Shown here in pieces: positions 16,513-24,472 of a DNA stretch of 51,366 nt. The position numbers and the translations under genes are program-made. The stretch spans positions 1-51,366 of the forward strand of contig CAIYDT010000243.1 of the NCBI GenBank assembly GCA_903924985.1, written 5' to 3'. Position 1 is the first letter of the stretch. Each line of letters opens with the position of its first letter. The notes under the pieces are model-generated. The model ran no database searches, was not told the origin of the DNA, and saw only the letters and a program-made list of their open reading frames with translations. The stretch comes from an uncultured Acetobacteraceae bacterium. Its GTDB lineage: Bacteria; Pseudomonadota; Alphaproteobacteria; Acetobacterales; Acetobacteraceae.

Positions 16513-18182
16513 CCCTCGACCCCATCACGGTGGAAGTCACCCGCCACAAGCTGGAGGGCATCGCCAATGAGATGCAGTCCACCCTGCTGCGCAGTTCGTT
16601 CTCACCCATCGTGAAAGAGGGTCTGGACGCATCGGCCGGGTTGTTCACCGCCGACGGGCAGACCCTGGCGCAGGCCTGTGCGATCCCGATCCATCTGGCG
16701 ACGCTGATCCCGGTGTTGCAAAAAATTATCGAAACCTTCCCGCCCGCCCAAATGCACCCCGAGGATACGTTCCTCCTGAACGATCCCTATACCGGCGGCA
16801 CCCATTTGCCGGACATCGCTTTGGTGCAGCCGATCATCGTGGACGGCAAACTGGTCGCATTCAGCGCCGCGATGACGCACCATCAGGATGTGGGCGGCAT
16901 GTCGGCCGGATCGGTCCCCACCAACGCGACGGAAATCTACCAGGAGGGCCTGCGCCTCCCGCCGCTGAAATTCCGCGACGCCGGCAAGCTGAACGAAACG
17001 CTGGTGGCGATCATCCGCCAGAACGTGCGCATTCCCGACACGGTGATGGGCGACATCAACGCCCAGCTCGCGGCATGCAGCATTGGGGTGCGACGGATCA
17101 CGGAACTCGCCAAGAAATTTGGGCACGTCGCGCTAACCGAGCTATTCGGAGAATTGCTTGACCGCTCGGAAATCATGACCCGCCGGGCATTGGCAAAAAT
17201 CCCGCAAGGTACCTATCGTTACGTCGATTACCTCGACAACGATGGTATCGAACTGGACAAACCGATCCGGATTGAGGTCGCGGTCACCGTCGGACAATCC
17301 GGCATCCATATCGATTTCACCGGCACCTCCCCACAGGTGCGCGGTCCGATGAACTGCGTGCCCTCCGGATCGCTGGCTGCGGCCTGCTTTGCCATTCGCG
17401 CGTTGACCGACCCGGCCATCCCGACAAATGCTGGCTGCTTCCGCCCCATTTCGTTACACCTCCCGGAGGGAAGCCTGGTCAACCCCGCGGAACCCGCGCC
17501 AGTCAACGCGAGAACCTCCACGATCAAGCGCATCACCGGCTGCATCATCTCAGCCCTGGCGGAAATCCTGCCAGACCGTGTCCCCGCTCCAGCCGCGGGC
17601 GAAATGGCATTGGTGGCATTCGGCGGCCGGCAGCCAACTGGGGAAAATTTCGTCACCGGCGACCTGATCGCCAGCGGCAGCGGCGCGTCGGCCACCAGCG
17701 ACGGCGTGGACGTCATCGAAACCGACGCCACCAACTGCATGAACCTCCCAGCCGAGGCGATGGAAATGGAAACCCCCATCCGCCTGCATCGCGTGGCGCT
17801 GCGCCCCGGCTCCGGCGGCGACGGGCAATTCCGCGGCGGGCTGGGGGTGGAACGGGAATACGAAATCCTGACTGACAACGTCACCTTCACGCACCGAGGC
17901 GAACGCCACTTCTCGGCCGCGCGCGGGATGTTCGGCGGCGGCGACGGCGCCCGCGGGGAATCGACCATCATCCGCACCGACGGCACCACCGAAACCATCC
18001 CGTCGAAGATCGTGACCCGCCTGATGAAAGGCGACCGCGTCGTGCTGCGCACCGCCGGCGGGGCCGGCTACGGCGACCCAGCCAAACGGACCAACGCAAC
18101 ACGCCAATCCGATGTCGCGGACGGAAAAGTCACGGGTCGGACGGCAGCTCCGCCAGGATCCCTTTCACCAGCGCAAGCGTAA
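16509..18182 (+). CDS. hyuB: Hydantoinase/5-oxoprolinase-type subunit B
   Basis: A 557-residue HyuB partner. DPITVEVTRHKLEGIANEM opens the protein. LNDPYTGGTHLPDI near residue 95, AAMTHHQDVGG near 120 and GGLGVEREYEIL near 440 are family marks, and GGAGYGDP marks the normal end of the domain. About 33 residues follow that motif with low similarity to anything I know, and the final 53 bases overlap the 3' end of hdaA on the other strand. ATGA coupling with hyuA supports a 1:1 complex. Confidence 0.9.
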   Translation: MTLDPITVEVTRHKLEGIANEMQSTLLRSSFSPIVKEGLDASAGLFTADGQTLAQACAIPIHLATLIPVLQKIIETFPPAQMHPEDTFLLNDPYTGGTHLPDIALVQPIIVDGKLVAFSAAMTHHQDVGGMSAGSVPTNATEIYQEGLRLPPLKFRDAGKLNETLVAIIRQNVRIPDTVMGDINAQLAACSIGVRRITELAKKFGHVALTELFGELLDRSEIMTRRALAKIPQGTYRYVDYLDNDGIELDKPIRIEVAVTVGQSGIHIDFTGTSPQVRGPMNCVPSGSLAAACFAIRALTDPAIPTNAGCFRPISLHLPEGSLVNPAEPAPVNARTSTIKRITGCIISALAEILPDRVPAPAAGEMALVAFGGRQPTGENFVTGDLIASGSGASATSDGVDVIETDATNCMNLPAEAMEMETPIRLHRVALRPGSGGDGQFRGGLGVEREYEILTDNVTFTHRGERHFSAARGMFGGGDGARGESTIIRTDGTTETIPSKIVTRLMKGDRVVLRTAGGAGYGDPAKRTNATRQSDVADGKVTGRTAAPPGSLSPAQA

Positions 18183-18801
18183 CCCGCCCCCCCGCCGCCA
18201 ACTGCGACCGGTCCAATCTTGCAATGAATTCCCGCAACTGACCCGGTTGGCGCGGCAACAACGGCAAAATACGTTCCTGCACATCGAGGTCCAGCCGCCA
18301 CTGTCGATCCGACAGCAGATGCGCCAGCAATGCCCGCAGCAGCGCGTCCTCCGGCGGGTCGATCCCCACGGCGGTGAAGGCACGCAGCCGGGATGCCAGG
18401 TCGGGCAACTGAGTCGGCAAGCGCGCCGGGGGGGCCTGCGACGTGATCAGCACCGGCACCTGGGCGTCGCGGGCGGCGTTCAGCCAATGGAACAGGGTCG
18501 TTTCATCCGGGACGAAATCGATGTCGTCGATCCCGATTCCTCCCGCCGGCAACCGTTCCGGCAAGCCCCGCAGCGCCGCCCCGGCCCATACGTCGGCGCC
18601 AACGCGCCCGGCCCAGATGCGCATCAAATGGGTCTTGCCGCAGCCGGCCTCACCCCAAATCGCCAAGCGGCGTTCGGGCCACTCCGACGGGCGCGCGATC
18701 CATGCCCGCGCAGCGGCATTGGATTCGGCGTGGATAAAATCGGCTTCGGCGTAGTCCGGTTCGTCGGAAAACGGCAGCAGTAGCTGTGGCACCTTGGGCA
18801 T
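18130..18801 (-). CDS. hdaA: DnaA-related replication regulator (HdaA type)
   Basis: A 223-residue AAA+ protein without the DnaA DNA-binding domain IV. The start carries PQLLLPF (residues 5-11), like the QL-x-LP-F/L beta-clamp-binding motif of Hda. Walker A GEAGCGKTH is at 50-58, and a Walker B-like GIGIDDIDFV near 88-97. Hda with the clamp stimulates DnaA-ATP hydrolysis and restrains re-initiation. Its placement next to a permease and purMN is seen in other alphaproteobacteria. The 3' end overlaps hyuB tail to tail by 53 bases. Confidence 0.85.
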   Translation of the reverse strand: MPKVPQLLLPFSDEPDYAEADFIHAESNAAARAWIARPSEWPERRLAIWGEAGCGKTHLMRIWAGRVGADVWAGAALRGLPERLPAGGIGIDDIDFVPDETTLFHWLNAARDAQVPVLITSQAPPARLPTQLPDLASRLRAFTAVGIDPPEDALLRALLAHLLSDRQWRLDLDVQERILPLLPRQPGQLREFIARLDRSQLAAGGRVTLALVKGILAELPSDP

Positions 18802-18805
18802 GCGA

Positions 18806-19882
18806 TCAGTCGGGGGCGGGGTCGAGGTACAGCGGGCTCGCCAGATACCGCCGCAGCCAGAAGCGGCACAGCACCCCGATGGTCGCGGCGATGGGCACCG
18901 CCAGCATCACCCCCAGGAAGCCGAACGCCGCGCCGCCGGCCAGCAACGCGAAAATGACCCAGATCGCCGGCAGTTCCACCCGATCGCCGAGGATGCGGGG
19001 ATAGATGACGTAGCCCTCCAGGATCTGGCCGGCGAGCAGCACCGCGCCCACCCAGGCCACGCCATGCCAGTTGGGGAATTGCGCCAGCGCCAGACCCAAC
19101 GCGGTCGTGCCGCCGACGATGGAGCCGACATAGGGGATGAACGACAGCAGCCCCGCCGACAACCCGACAATCAGGCCCAAATCCAGACCCGCGAAGCTCA
19201 ACCCCAGCGCGTAATAGCCGGCCAGAAACAGGCAACACAGCGCCTGCCCGCGCACCCAGGCCGACAGGATGCGATCGATCTCTCGAGCCTGCGCTCGGAT
19301 CACCACGCAATAGCGGAGCGGCAGCCAGGAATCGATCATCTGGGTCATCACCTGCCAGTCCCGCAGCAGATAGAAGCCGGCGACGGGGGTGACGACGATG
19401 ACGCTCAATAGGTTGATGATGGCGAAACCGCCGCCGATCAAGCTGGTGATGGTGGACAGCACGATGCTCATGATGCTGGCTGCCTGGCCGCTGACGAGGT
19501 CGCGCAGCTTGTCGTTGACCACGTCGGTGCCGAACTGCTCCTGCAGCAGGGTCAACTGATCCCGAGCCCAGCCTTGCACCAGCATGGCGTAGCGCGGGCT
19601 GCGGATGATCAGCAGCCCGATCTGCACCCGCAGCAACGGATACAACAGCAGCGCGAACAGCAGCAGCGCGGCGACGATGGCCAGGATGACCGCCAGCGCG
19701 GCCAATCCTCGCGGCACGCCGATCCGGGACAGGCGGGTGACCGGCGGGTCCAGCGCGTAGGCGATGACCCCCGCGGCGGCGAAGGGTGCCAGCACGGGGC
19801 CGAGCAGTTGGAGGGTGTACCAGAACACCGCCAGCAGCACGCCGATCAGCGCCAGGCGTTGAATCCGCGCTCCAGCGTTCAT
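18806..19882 (-). CDS. AI-2E/PerM-family membrane transporter
   Basis: A 358-residue membrane protein of the AI-2E-transporter-like (UPF0118) family. An N-terminal pair of hydrophobic helices is followed by LDPPVTRLSRIGVPRGLAAL, a soluble middle part, then the conserved FIPYVGSIVGG region and GDRVELPAIWVIFALLAGG with FGFLGVMLAVPIAA near the end. Substrates in this family are uncertain (AI-2, Na+/H+ and others proposed). ATG 19882 overlaps the phosphatidyltransferase stop by four bases, and hdaA starts four bases after its own stop, so the three form an operon. Confidence 0.85.
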   Translation of the reverse strand: MNAGARIQRLALIGVLLAVFWYTLQLLGPVLAPFAAAGVIAYALDPPVTRLSRIGVPRGLAALAVILAIVAALLLFALLLYPLLRVQIGLLIIRSPRYAMLVQGWARDQLTLLQEQFGTDVVNDKLRDLVSGQAASIMSIVLSTITSLIGGGFAIINLLSVIVVTPVAGFYLLRDWQVMTQMIDSWLPLRYCVVIRAQAREIDRILSAWVRGQALCCLFLAGYYALGLSFAGLDLGLIVGLSAGLLSFIPYVGSIVGGTTALGLALAQFPNWHGVAWVGAVLLAGQILEGYVIYPRILGDRVELPAIWVIFALLAGGAAFGFLGVMLAVPIAATIGVLCRFWLRRYLASPLYLDPAPD

Positions 19883-20442
19883 CCTCGGGCCGCTCGCCAA
19901 ACGTAGGCACCGCCGGAGGCCAAAGTGCTCCCCGCCACGCACCAGATCAGCACCGTCACCACATAGGGCGTCGTCAACTCGAATCCGACCAGGAACAGCG
20001 CCGTCGCCACAAGCACGATTTGCAGGGTGGTGTTCAGCTTGGACACCCATAGCGGACGAATCGATACCTTCTGCCCCAGCACCCCCAGCAGGATCACCCC
20101 GCCGACGATCACCAGGTCGCGGAACACCACCAAAATCGCCAGCCAGTCCGGCAGCACGTGCACCACCGCCAGCGTCACATACATGGTGACCAGCAGCGCC
20201 TTGTCCGCCATGGGATCCAGAATCGCGCCCAGTGCGTTGCCCCCGTAGCGGCGCGCCAGCCAACCATCGACCGCATCGGAGATCCCAGCGCCCACGAACA
20301 GGAAAAATGCGAGGTCCAGCCGGTGTTCCAGCACCATCCAGAACGCCAGCGGTACAGCGCACAAACGTCCGAAGGTGACCACATTGGGCAATGTGATCAG
20401 CCCGTAGGAGGCGTCCCGGCTAAATTGCGTCCCGTCAGGCAT
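19879..20442 (-). CDS. CDP-alcohol phosphatidyltransferase
   Basis: A 187-residue membrane enzyme. The signature DGWLARR...GAILDPMADK matches the CDP-OH-P motif DG-x2-AR-x8-G-x3-D-x3-D, except that seven residues (not eight) separate AR from G. About five further hydrophobic segments follow. Such enzymes make phosphatidylglycerol phosphate, cardiolipin and other lipids at the inner membrane; which alcohol is used is not evident. It is divergent from purM with about 35 bases between starts, so promoters overlap. Confidence 0.82.
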   Translation of the reverse strand: MPDGTQFSRDASYGLITLPNVVTFGRLCAVPLAFWMVLEHRLDLAFFLFVGAGISDAVDGWLARRYGGNALGAILDPMADKALLVTMYVTLAVVHVLPDWLAILVVFRDLVIVGGVILLGVLGQKVSIRPLWVSKLNTTLQIVLVATALFLVGFELTTPYVVTVLIWCVAGSTLASGGAYVWRAARG

Positions 20443-20477
20443 AATCCCCTTTAGGCATTGTCCTCTGGGGGTCGCAT

Positions 20478-21575
20478 ATGGTTGTGTCCGCCCCCACTCA
20501 ACCGATTAGCGTAAAGAGGGCCGCCGTGACCAGTGGATTGGACTACCGCTCGGCCGGGGTGGACATCGACGCCGGGGAGGCTTTGGTCGAAGCGATCAAG
20601 CCGCTGGCCAAGGCCACGTCGCGTTCTGGCGTGCTGGGTGGCCTGGGCGGGTTCGGGGCACTGTTCGACCTCAAGGCTGCCGGGTTCAAGGACCCCGTGC
20701 TGGTGTCCACCACCGACGGGGTCGGCACCAAGCTGAAGATCGCCATCGACACCGGCATCCACGACACCGTGGGCATCGATCTGGTGGCGATGTGCGTCAA
20801 CGATTTGATCGTGCAGGGCGCGGAGCCGTTGTTTTTCCTGGACTATTTTGCCACCGGCAAGCTGGATCTGGCGCAGGCCCGTGCGGTCATTGTCGGCATC
20901 GCCGAGGGGTGCCGGCAGGCCGGTTGTGCCCTGGTGGGCGGGGAAACCGCCGAGATGCCGGGGATGTACCAGTCCGGCGACTACGATCTGGCCGGCTTCT
21001 CGGTCGGCGCGGCGGAGCGCGGATCGCTGTTGCCGGGCGTGGTCGCCCCGGGCGACGCGATCCTGAGCCTGGGCAGCGCGGGCGTGCACTCCAACGGGTA
21101 TTCGCTGGTACGCAAGATCGTGGAGGCCAGTGGGCTGGGCTGGGGCGATTCGGCGCCATTCGCGGCGGGGCTGACGCTGGGGGCCGCGCTGATGGCACCG
21201 ACCCGCATCTACGTGAAATCGGTCCTGGCGCTACACCGCGCTGGCCTCCTGAAGGCCGCGGCGCATATCACGGGCGGCGGGCTGCCGGGCAATCTGCCGC
21301 GCGTGCTGCCGGAGGGCACCGCCGCCGTGCTGGACTCGGCATGGCCGGTGCCGCCGGTGTTCGCCTGGCTGGCGCGTGCCGGCGGCGTGGCGTCCGAAGA
21401 AATGCTGCGCGTGTTCAACTGCGGTGTCGGCATGGCGCTGGTGGTCGCCGATCCCGACGCGGCGGCCGCGTTGCTGCGCGCGCAGGGGGAACAGGTCAGC
21501 CGAATCGGGACCATCGTCGCCAGCGAGCCCCCCGCATCCGTGCGCATTGATCTGCCGGCGGGCTGGCTGGCGTGA
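20478..21575 (+). CDS. purM: Phosphoribosylformylglycinamidine cyclo-ligase (AIR synthetase)
   Basis: A 365-residue PurM, step five of IMP synthesis. [29 protein letters not shown] near residue 75, [23 protein letters not shown] near 100 and [11 protein letters not shown] near 155 are the family blocks that build the ATP/FGAM site. The first ATG is 20478. GTG 20526 ([15 protein letters not shown]) gives a start nearer the usual family N-terminus. The stop overlaps purN by four bases (GTGA). Confidence 0.93.
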   Translation: MVVSAPTQPISVKRAAVTSGLDYRSAGVDIDAGEALVEAIKPLAKATSRSGVLGGLGGFGALFDLKAAGFKDPVLVSTTDGVGTKLKIAIDTGIHDTVGIDLVAMCVNDLIVQGAEPLFFLDYFATGKLDLAQARAVIVGIAEGCRQAGCALVGGETAEMPGMYQSGDYDLAGFSVGAAERGSLLPGVVAPGDAILSLGSAGVHSNGYSLVRKIVEASGLGWGDSAPFAAGLTLGAALMAPTRIYVKSVLALHRAGLLKAAAHITGGGLPGNLPRVLPEGTAAVLDSAWPVPPVFAWLARAGGVASEEMLRVFNCGVGMALVVADPDAAAALLRAQGEQVSRIGTIVASEPPASVRIDLPAGWLA

Positions 21576-22213
21576 GGCGCCGCACCGCGATTCTGATCAG
21601 CGGCCGCGGCTCCAACATGGCCGCGCTGCTGTCGGCGGCGCGCGACCCGGCTTACCCGGCGGAGATCGTTCTGGTGCTGTCCAACCGACCGGATGCCGCG
21701 GGCTTGGCGACCGCGGCCGCGGCAGGCATTCCGGCGGCCGCGATCGACCACCGCCCGTTCAAAGGCGACCGCGGCGCGCATGAGGCCGCGATCAACGCCG
21801 CACTGGCCGAAGCCCGCGTGGAACTTGTGTGCCTGGCCGGTTACCTGCGGCTGCTGACCCCCGTGCTGGTGAACGCGTGGGCTGGCCGCATGCTGAACAT
21901 CCACCCCAGCCTGCTGCCCGCCTTTCCCGGCCTGCACACACATACAAGAGCGCTGGAGGCGGGGGTGAAGCTGCACGGCTGCACCGTGCATCTGGTAACC
22001 CAAGGCATGGACGAAGGCCCGATCCTTGCCCAGGCCGCCGTCCCCATCCTGCCCGGCGATACCGAGGACGCCCTGGCCGCTCGGGTTTTGGTGCAGGAGC
22101 ACCGTCTATACCCCGCCGTCCTTGCTATGCTGGCGTCCGGCATGCCCGCGCGGTTCGCCGCAGCGAACGACGCACTGGCGAACCCCTTGCCGTTCGCTGA
22201 AACCGTGCCATAA
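21572..22213 (+). CDS. purN: Phosphoribosylglycinamide formyltransferase
   Basis: A 213-residue folate-dependent GAR transformylase starting with GTG in the purM stop. [13 protein letters not shown] begins the protein. [10 protein letters not shown] near residue 90 and the active-site [16 protein letters not shown] (the N-x-HPSLLP motif with catalytic Asn and His) are intact. [18 protein letters not shown] follows with the catalytic Asp. PurM and PurN provide two steps of the same pathway and are translationally coupled here. Confidence 0.94.
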   Translation: MRRRTAILISGRGSNMAALLSAARDPAYPAEIVLVLSNRPDAAGLATAAAAGIPAAAIDHRPFKGDRGAHEAAINAALAEARVELVCLAGYLRLLTPVLVNAWAGRMLNIHPSLLPAFPGLHTHTRALEAGVKLHGCTVHLVTQGMDEGPILAQAAVPILPGDTEDALAARVLVQEHRLYPAVLAMLASGMPARFAAANDALANPLPFAETVP

Positions 22214-22253
22214 AACGCGGCAACAACACTCCAACCGATATCGGGGCGCCGCC

Positions 22254-22409
22254 ATGGCCGAACAAAGCACCAGATTCCACGGACCCGAGACCCAGGAGGC
22301 CTTTCTGGCCGACCGTATGAAATTCTGGGGCGGCTTCACCAGCGCCACCGTTGGCACGGTGATCTTCCTGGTACTCCTGCTGGTCGGTATGGCGGTTTTC
22401 CTGCTGTAG
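22254..22409 (+). CDS. aa3-type cytochrome c oxidase subunit IV
   Basis: A 51-residue single-pass membrane peptide, too small for many gene finders. ETQEAFLADRMKFWGGFTSA, then a hydrophobic helix ending GMAVFLL, is the alphaproteobacterial aa3 oxidase subunit IV pattern (E-A-F-L-x-D-R-x-x-F-W-x-x-F). The known member is a small subunit packed against the oxidase core. Here it is alone beside purN, far from any oxidase gene in view. A hairpin terminator follows eight bases after its stop. Confidence 0.8.
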   Translation: MAEQSTRFHGPETQEAFLADRMKFWGGFTSATVGTVIFLVLLLVGMAVFLL

Positions 22410-22416
22410 TTTGGCG

Positions 22417-22436
22417 ACCGCCCTCCGCGGTTTTAT
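22417..22436 (+). terminator. Intrinsic terminator after the oxidase peptide gene
   Basis: ACCGC (22417-22421), loop CCTCC, GCGGT (22427-22431), then TTTAT. A short stem with a T-rich tail just after the subunit IV stop, facing convergent trpF. Confidence 0.5.
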
Positions 22437-22522
22437 CCCAGGCGTTCCATCAGCGACGCCGTGCGGTTGAAATCGAAGGGGCTCAAGATCCGAGGCGGGA
22501 AATACTCAGACGCCACGTGCAT
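22433..22522 (-). CDS. Possible 29-residue peptide overlapping the trpF 3' end
   Basis: ATG (complement of 22520-22522) lies inside the last codons of trpF in another frame and opens MHVASEYFPPRILSPFDFNR, then TASLMERLG and TAA at 22433-22435. The composition is unlike random GC-rich translation (few Arg/Ala runs, several aromatics) and reads like a genuine protein C-terminus. It could be a short translated tail peptide of the pyrF-trpF unit, or the end of a lost gene. No family recognised. Confidence 0.25.
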   Translation of the reverse strand: MHVASEYFPPRILSPFDFNRTASLMERLG

Positions 22523-23129
22523 TTGCGATAAATGCTCTGATCAGAGCAGCATCCTTTACGCCGCGTGCCCGTTCGACGCCGGAGGATACATCCACCGCGG
22601 TGGCGCCGGTCTCACGGACGGCTTCGGCGACATTGTCCGGCGTCAGCCCGCCCGCCAGCACCCAGGGGCAAGGGGCGGTCCAGCCGCGCAGCAGCGACCA
22701 GTCGAAACTGACGGCATTACCGCCGGGGCGCGTGGCGGCAGGTGGTGGTTTGGCCTCCAGCAACAGGCAGTCGGCGCCTCGGTTGTCCATTGGCAGGTCT
22801 GAGGCCGCCTCGACCCCGACTGCCCGCCAGATCGGCAGGCCGAAGCGGGCGCGCAGCGCGGCGATGTCGGGGATGCGGCCGTACAGTTGCAGGATGTCCA
22901 GAGGCATCTCGGCCAGCACGGCGGCAATATTTTCTTCCACGGGATCGACGAACAACCCGACGCGAAGCGGTCCGCCGGGATGCCGAGCGGAAAGTGCGGC
23001 GGCCTGCGCTGCGGTCACGTAGCGCGGGGAGGGTGGAAAAAACACGAACCCCAACCAGTCCGCGCCGGCCTCCACGGCTGTGTCTAACGCCGCGGGATCA
23101 TTGATGCCGCAGATTTTAACCCGAATCAC
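22506..23129 (-). CDS. trpF: Phosphoribosylanthranilate isomerase
   Basis: A 207-residue TIM-barrel isomerase of tryptophan synthesis. VKICGI near the start holds the catalytic Cys7. GLFVDPVEENIAAVL, LDILQLYG, WVLAGGLTPDNV and AVDVSSGVE (catalytic Asp and phosphate site) are in family order. Translation starts at GTG 23129, which overlaps the pyrF stop by four bases. No ATG lies at the right place. trpB/trpA are not next to it in this window. Confidence 0.92.
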   Translation of the reverse strand: MIRVKICGINDPAALDTAVEAGADWLGFVFFPPSPRYVTAAQAAALSARHPGGPLRVGLFVDPVEENIAAVLAEMPLDILQLYGRIPDIAALRARFGLPIWRAVGVEAASDLPMDNRGADCLLLEAKPPPAATRPGGNAVSFDWSLLRGWTAPCPWVLAGGLTPDNVAEAVRETGATAVDVSSGVERARGVKDAALIRAFIANARGV

Positions 23130-23815
23130 GGGAACGAACCCGCGATCGCCGCGGCGGCGGCACCCGGATCCGCGGCGCCAGTGATAGGGCGCCCGACCAC
23201 GATCCAGTTGGCGCCGGCGGCAACCGCCTCGGCCGGGGTCATGGTGCGGGCCTGATCGTCTGCCGCCGAACCCGCCAGACGGATGCCCGGAACCACGAAC
23301 TTTGCCTCGGGGCCAAGGACGGAGCGCAGCATCGCGACCTCCAATGGGCTGCACACCAGGGCATCCGCCCCCGCCGACAGCGCCAAACGAGCCAATCGCA
23401 GCACCTGATCGGCGGGAGACGCCACAACCCCCGTTGCTGTCAGCGCCGCCCCGTTCAGGCTGGTCAACACCGTCACCGCCAGGATCATCGGGCGATCCGC
23501 CCCGGCTGTTTCGGCGGCCTTACGCGCGGCCTCGATCATCGCGGCCCCCCCGGACGCGTGGATCGTCAGCATCTTCGGCCGCAAATCCAGCACCGCGCGC
23601 ACCCCACCGGCCACCGTGTTGGGGATGTCGTGAAGTTTCAGGTCCAGGAAAACTGGCCGCCCCGCGATCGCCCGCACACCGGCGGCGCCGTTCGCCAGGA
23701 AGAACTCCAGTCCCAACTTGAACAGTCCGACATGCGCCGCCGTCGCCGCCGCCCAGGCCGAGGCGCGCGCGAGGTCGGTGGTATCCAGGGCAACGATCAG
23801 TTTATCAGCGGACAT
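23126..23815 (-). CDS. pyrF: Orotidine 5'-phosphate decarboxylase
   Basis: A 229-residue PyrF, the last step of UMP synthesis. LIVALDTTDLARA begins the barrel, GLFKLGLEFF follows, and FLDLKLHDIPNTV near residue 57 carries the D-x-K-x-x-D catalytic tetrad region. VPGIRLAGS and IVVGRPITGA close the phosphate site. Start ATG 23815; upstream in-frame codons overlap lapA. It sits eight bases after the lapA stop and is coupled to trpF. Confidence 0.94.
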   Translation of the reverse strand: MSADKLIVALDTTDLARASAWAAATAAHVGLFKLGLEFFLANGAAGVRAIAGRPVFLDLKLHDIPNTVAGGVRAVLDLRPKMLTIHASGGAAMIEAARKAAETAGADRPMILAVTVLTSLNGAALTATGVVASPADQVLRLARLALSAGADALVCSPLEVAMLRSVLGPEAKFVVPGIRLAGSAADDQARTMTPAEAVAAGANWIVVGRPITGAADPGAAAAAIAGSFP

Positions 23816-23822
23816 GGCACCC

Positions 23823-24140
23823 TTACGCGGCCGGAGGGGGAAGCGCCTGCCGTTGGTCAACCTGCGCACGCAACGCCCGCACTTGCTCCTCCAGCAGCCG
23901 CGCGGTCTCCTCGGACCGCCGCAACTGCCGGTGCAGCCGGAATGTGCCGACCCAGACCAGCAGCCCGCCGCACAGAAACGCCAGGCCGGCAGAGCCGAGG
24001 ACGACCAGAGCCAGCGGCATGGTCAGGCTGAAATCGGTAGGCCAAAGCTTCAGCGTCGCATCGTCCCGATTGGAACCGGCGAACAGCGCCAGCAGCAACA
24101 GCGGCGGGGCGATCAGCAGCAGGCGGAGGAGGCGTTTCAT
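23823..24140 (-). CDS. lapA: LapA-domain (DUF1049) membrane protein
   Basis: A 105-residue protein with two hydrophobic segments (about residues 5-22 and 42-65) and a C-terminal coiled-coil-like tail, LHRQLRRSEETARLLEEQV. This is the LapA layout known from gammaproteobacteria, where LapA helps control LPS assembly; in alphas its role is less clear. Its place between ihfB and pyrF is common in Rhodospirillales. Confidence 0.75.
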   Translation of the reverse strand: MKRLLRLLLIAPPLLLLALFAGSNRDDATLKLWPTDFSLTMPLALVVLGSAGLAFLCGGLLVWVGTFRLHRQLRRSEETARLLEEQVRALRAQVDQRQALPPPAA

Positions 24141-24151
24141 GGACGCAGGGC

Positions 24152-24460
24152 CTAAGCCCGAGCGCGCCCGCGGGCTGGCTTACCTGCGTTGACGCGTTCG
24201 CGAAGCTCTTTGCCCGCCTTAAAGAAGGGCACGGATTTCTCTTCGACCGGCACGGCCTCTCCGGTGCGGGGGTTGCGGCCGGTGCGGGCATCGCGGTGCT
24301 TGATGGTGAAAGCGCCGAAGCCGCGCAGTTCCACCCGTTCGCCGCGTGCCAGCGCATCGGTGATCTGGTCGAAGATCGTGGCGACAATGACCTCCACGTC
24401 CTGGCCGCGCAAATGCGGATTATCGGCCGCTAGCCCGGCAATGAGTTCGGATTTTGTCAC
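24152..24460 (-). CDS. ihfB: Integration host factor subunit beta
   Basis: A 102-residue HU/IHF-family DNA-bending protein. [10 protein letters not shown] and the beta-arm GRNPRTGE with intercalating Pro64 fix the family. [18 protein letters not shown] is typical of the beta subunit. The tail [11 protein letters not shown] is basic and longer than in E. coli. It follows sppA by 12 bases and precedes lapA by 11, in one transcript. Confidence 0.9.
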   Translation of the reverse strand: MTKSELIAGLAADNPHLRGQDVEVIVATIFDQITDALARGERVELRGFGAFTIKHRDARTGRNPRTGEAVPVEEKSVPFFKAGKELRERVNAGKPARGRARA

Positions 24461-24472
24461 AGCGCGCCCCTG

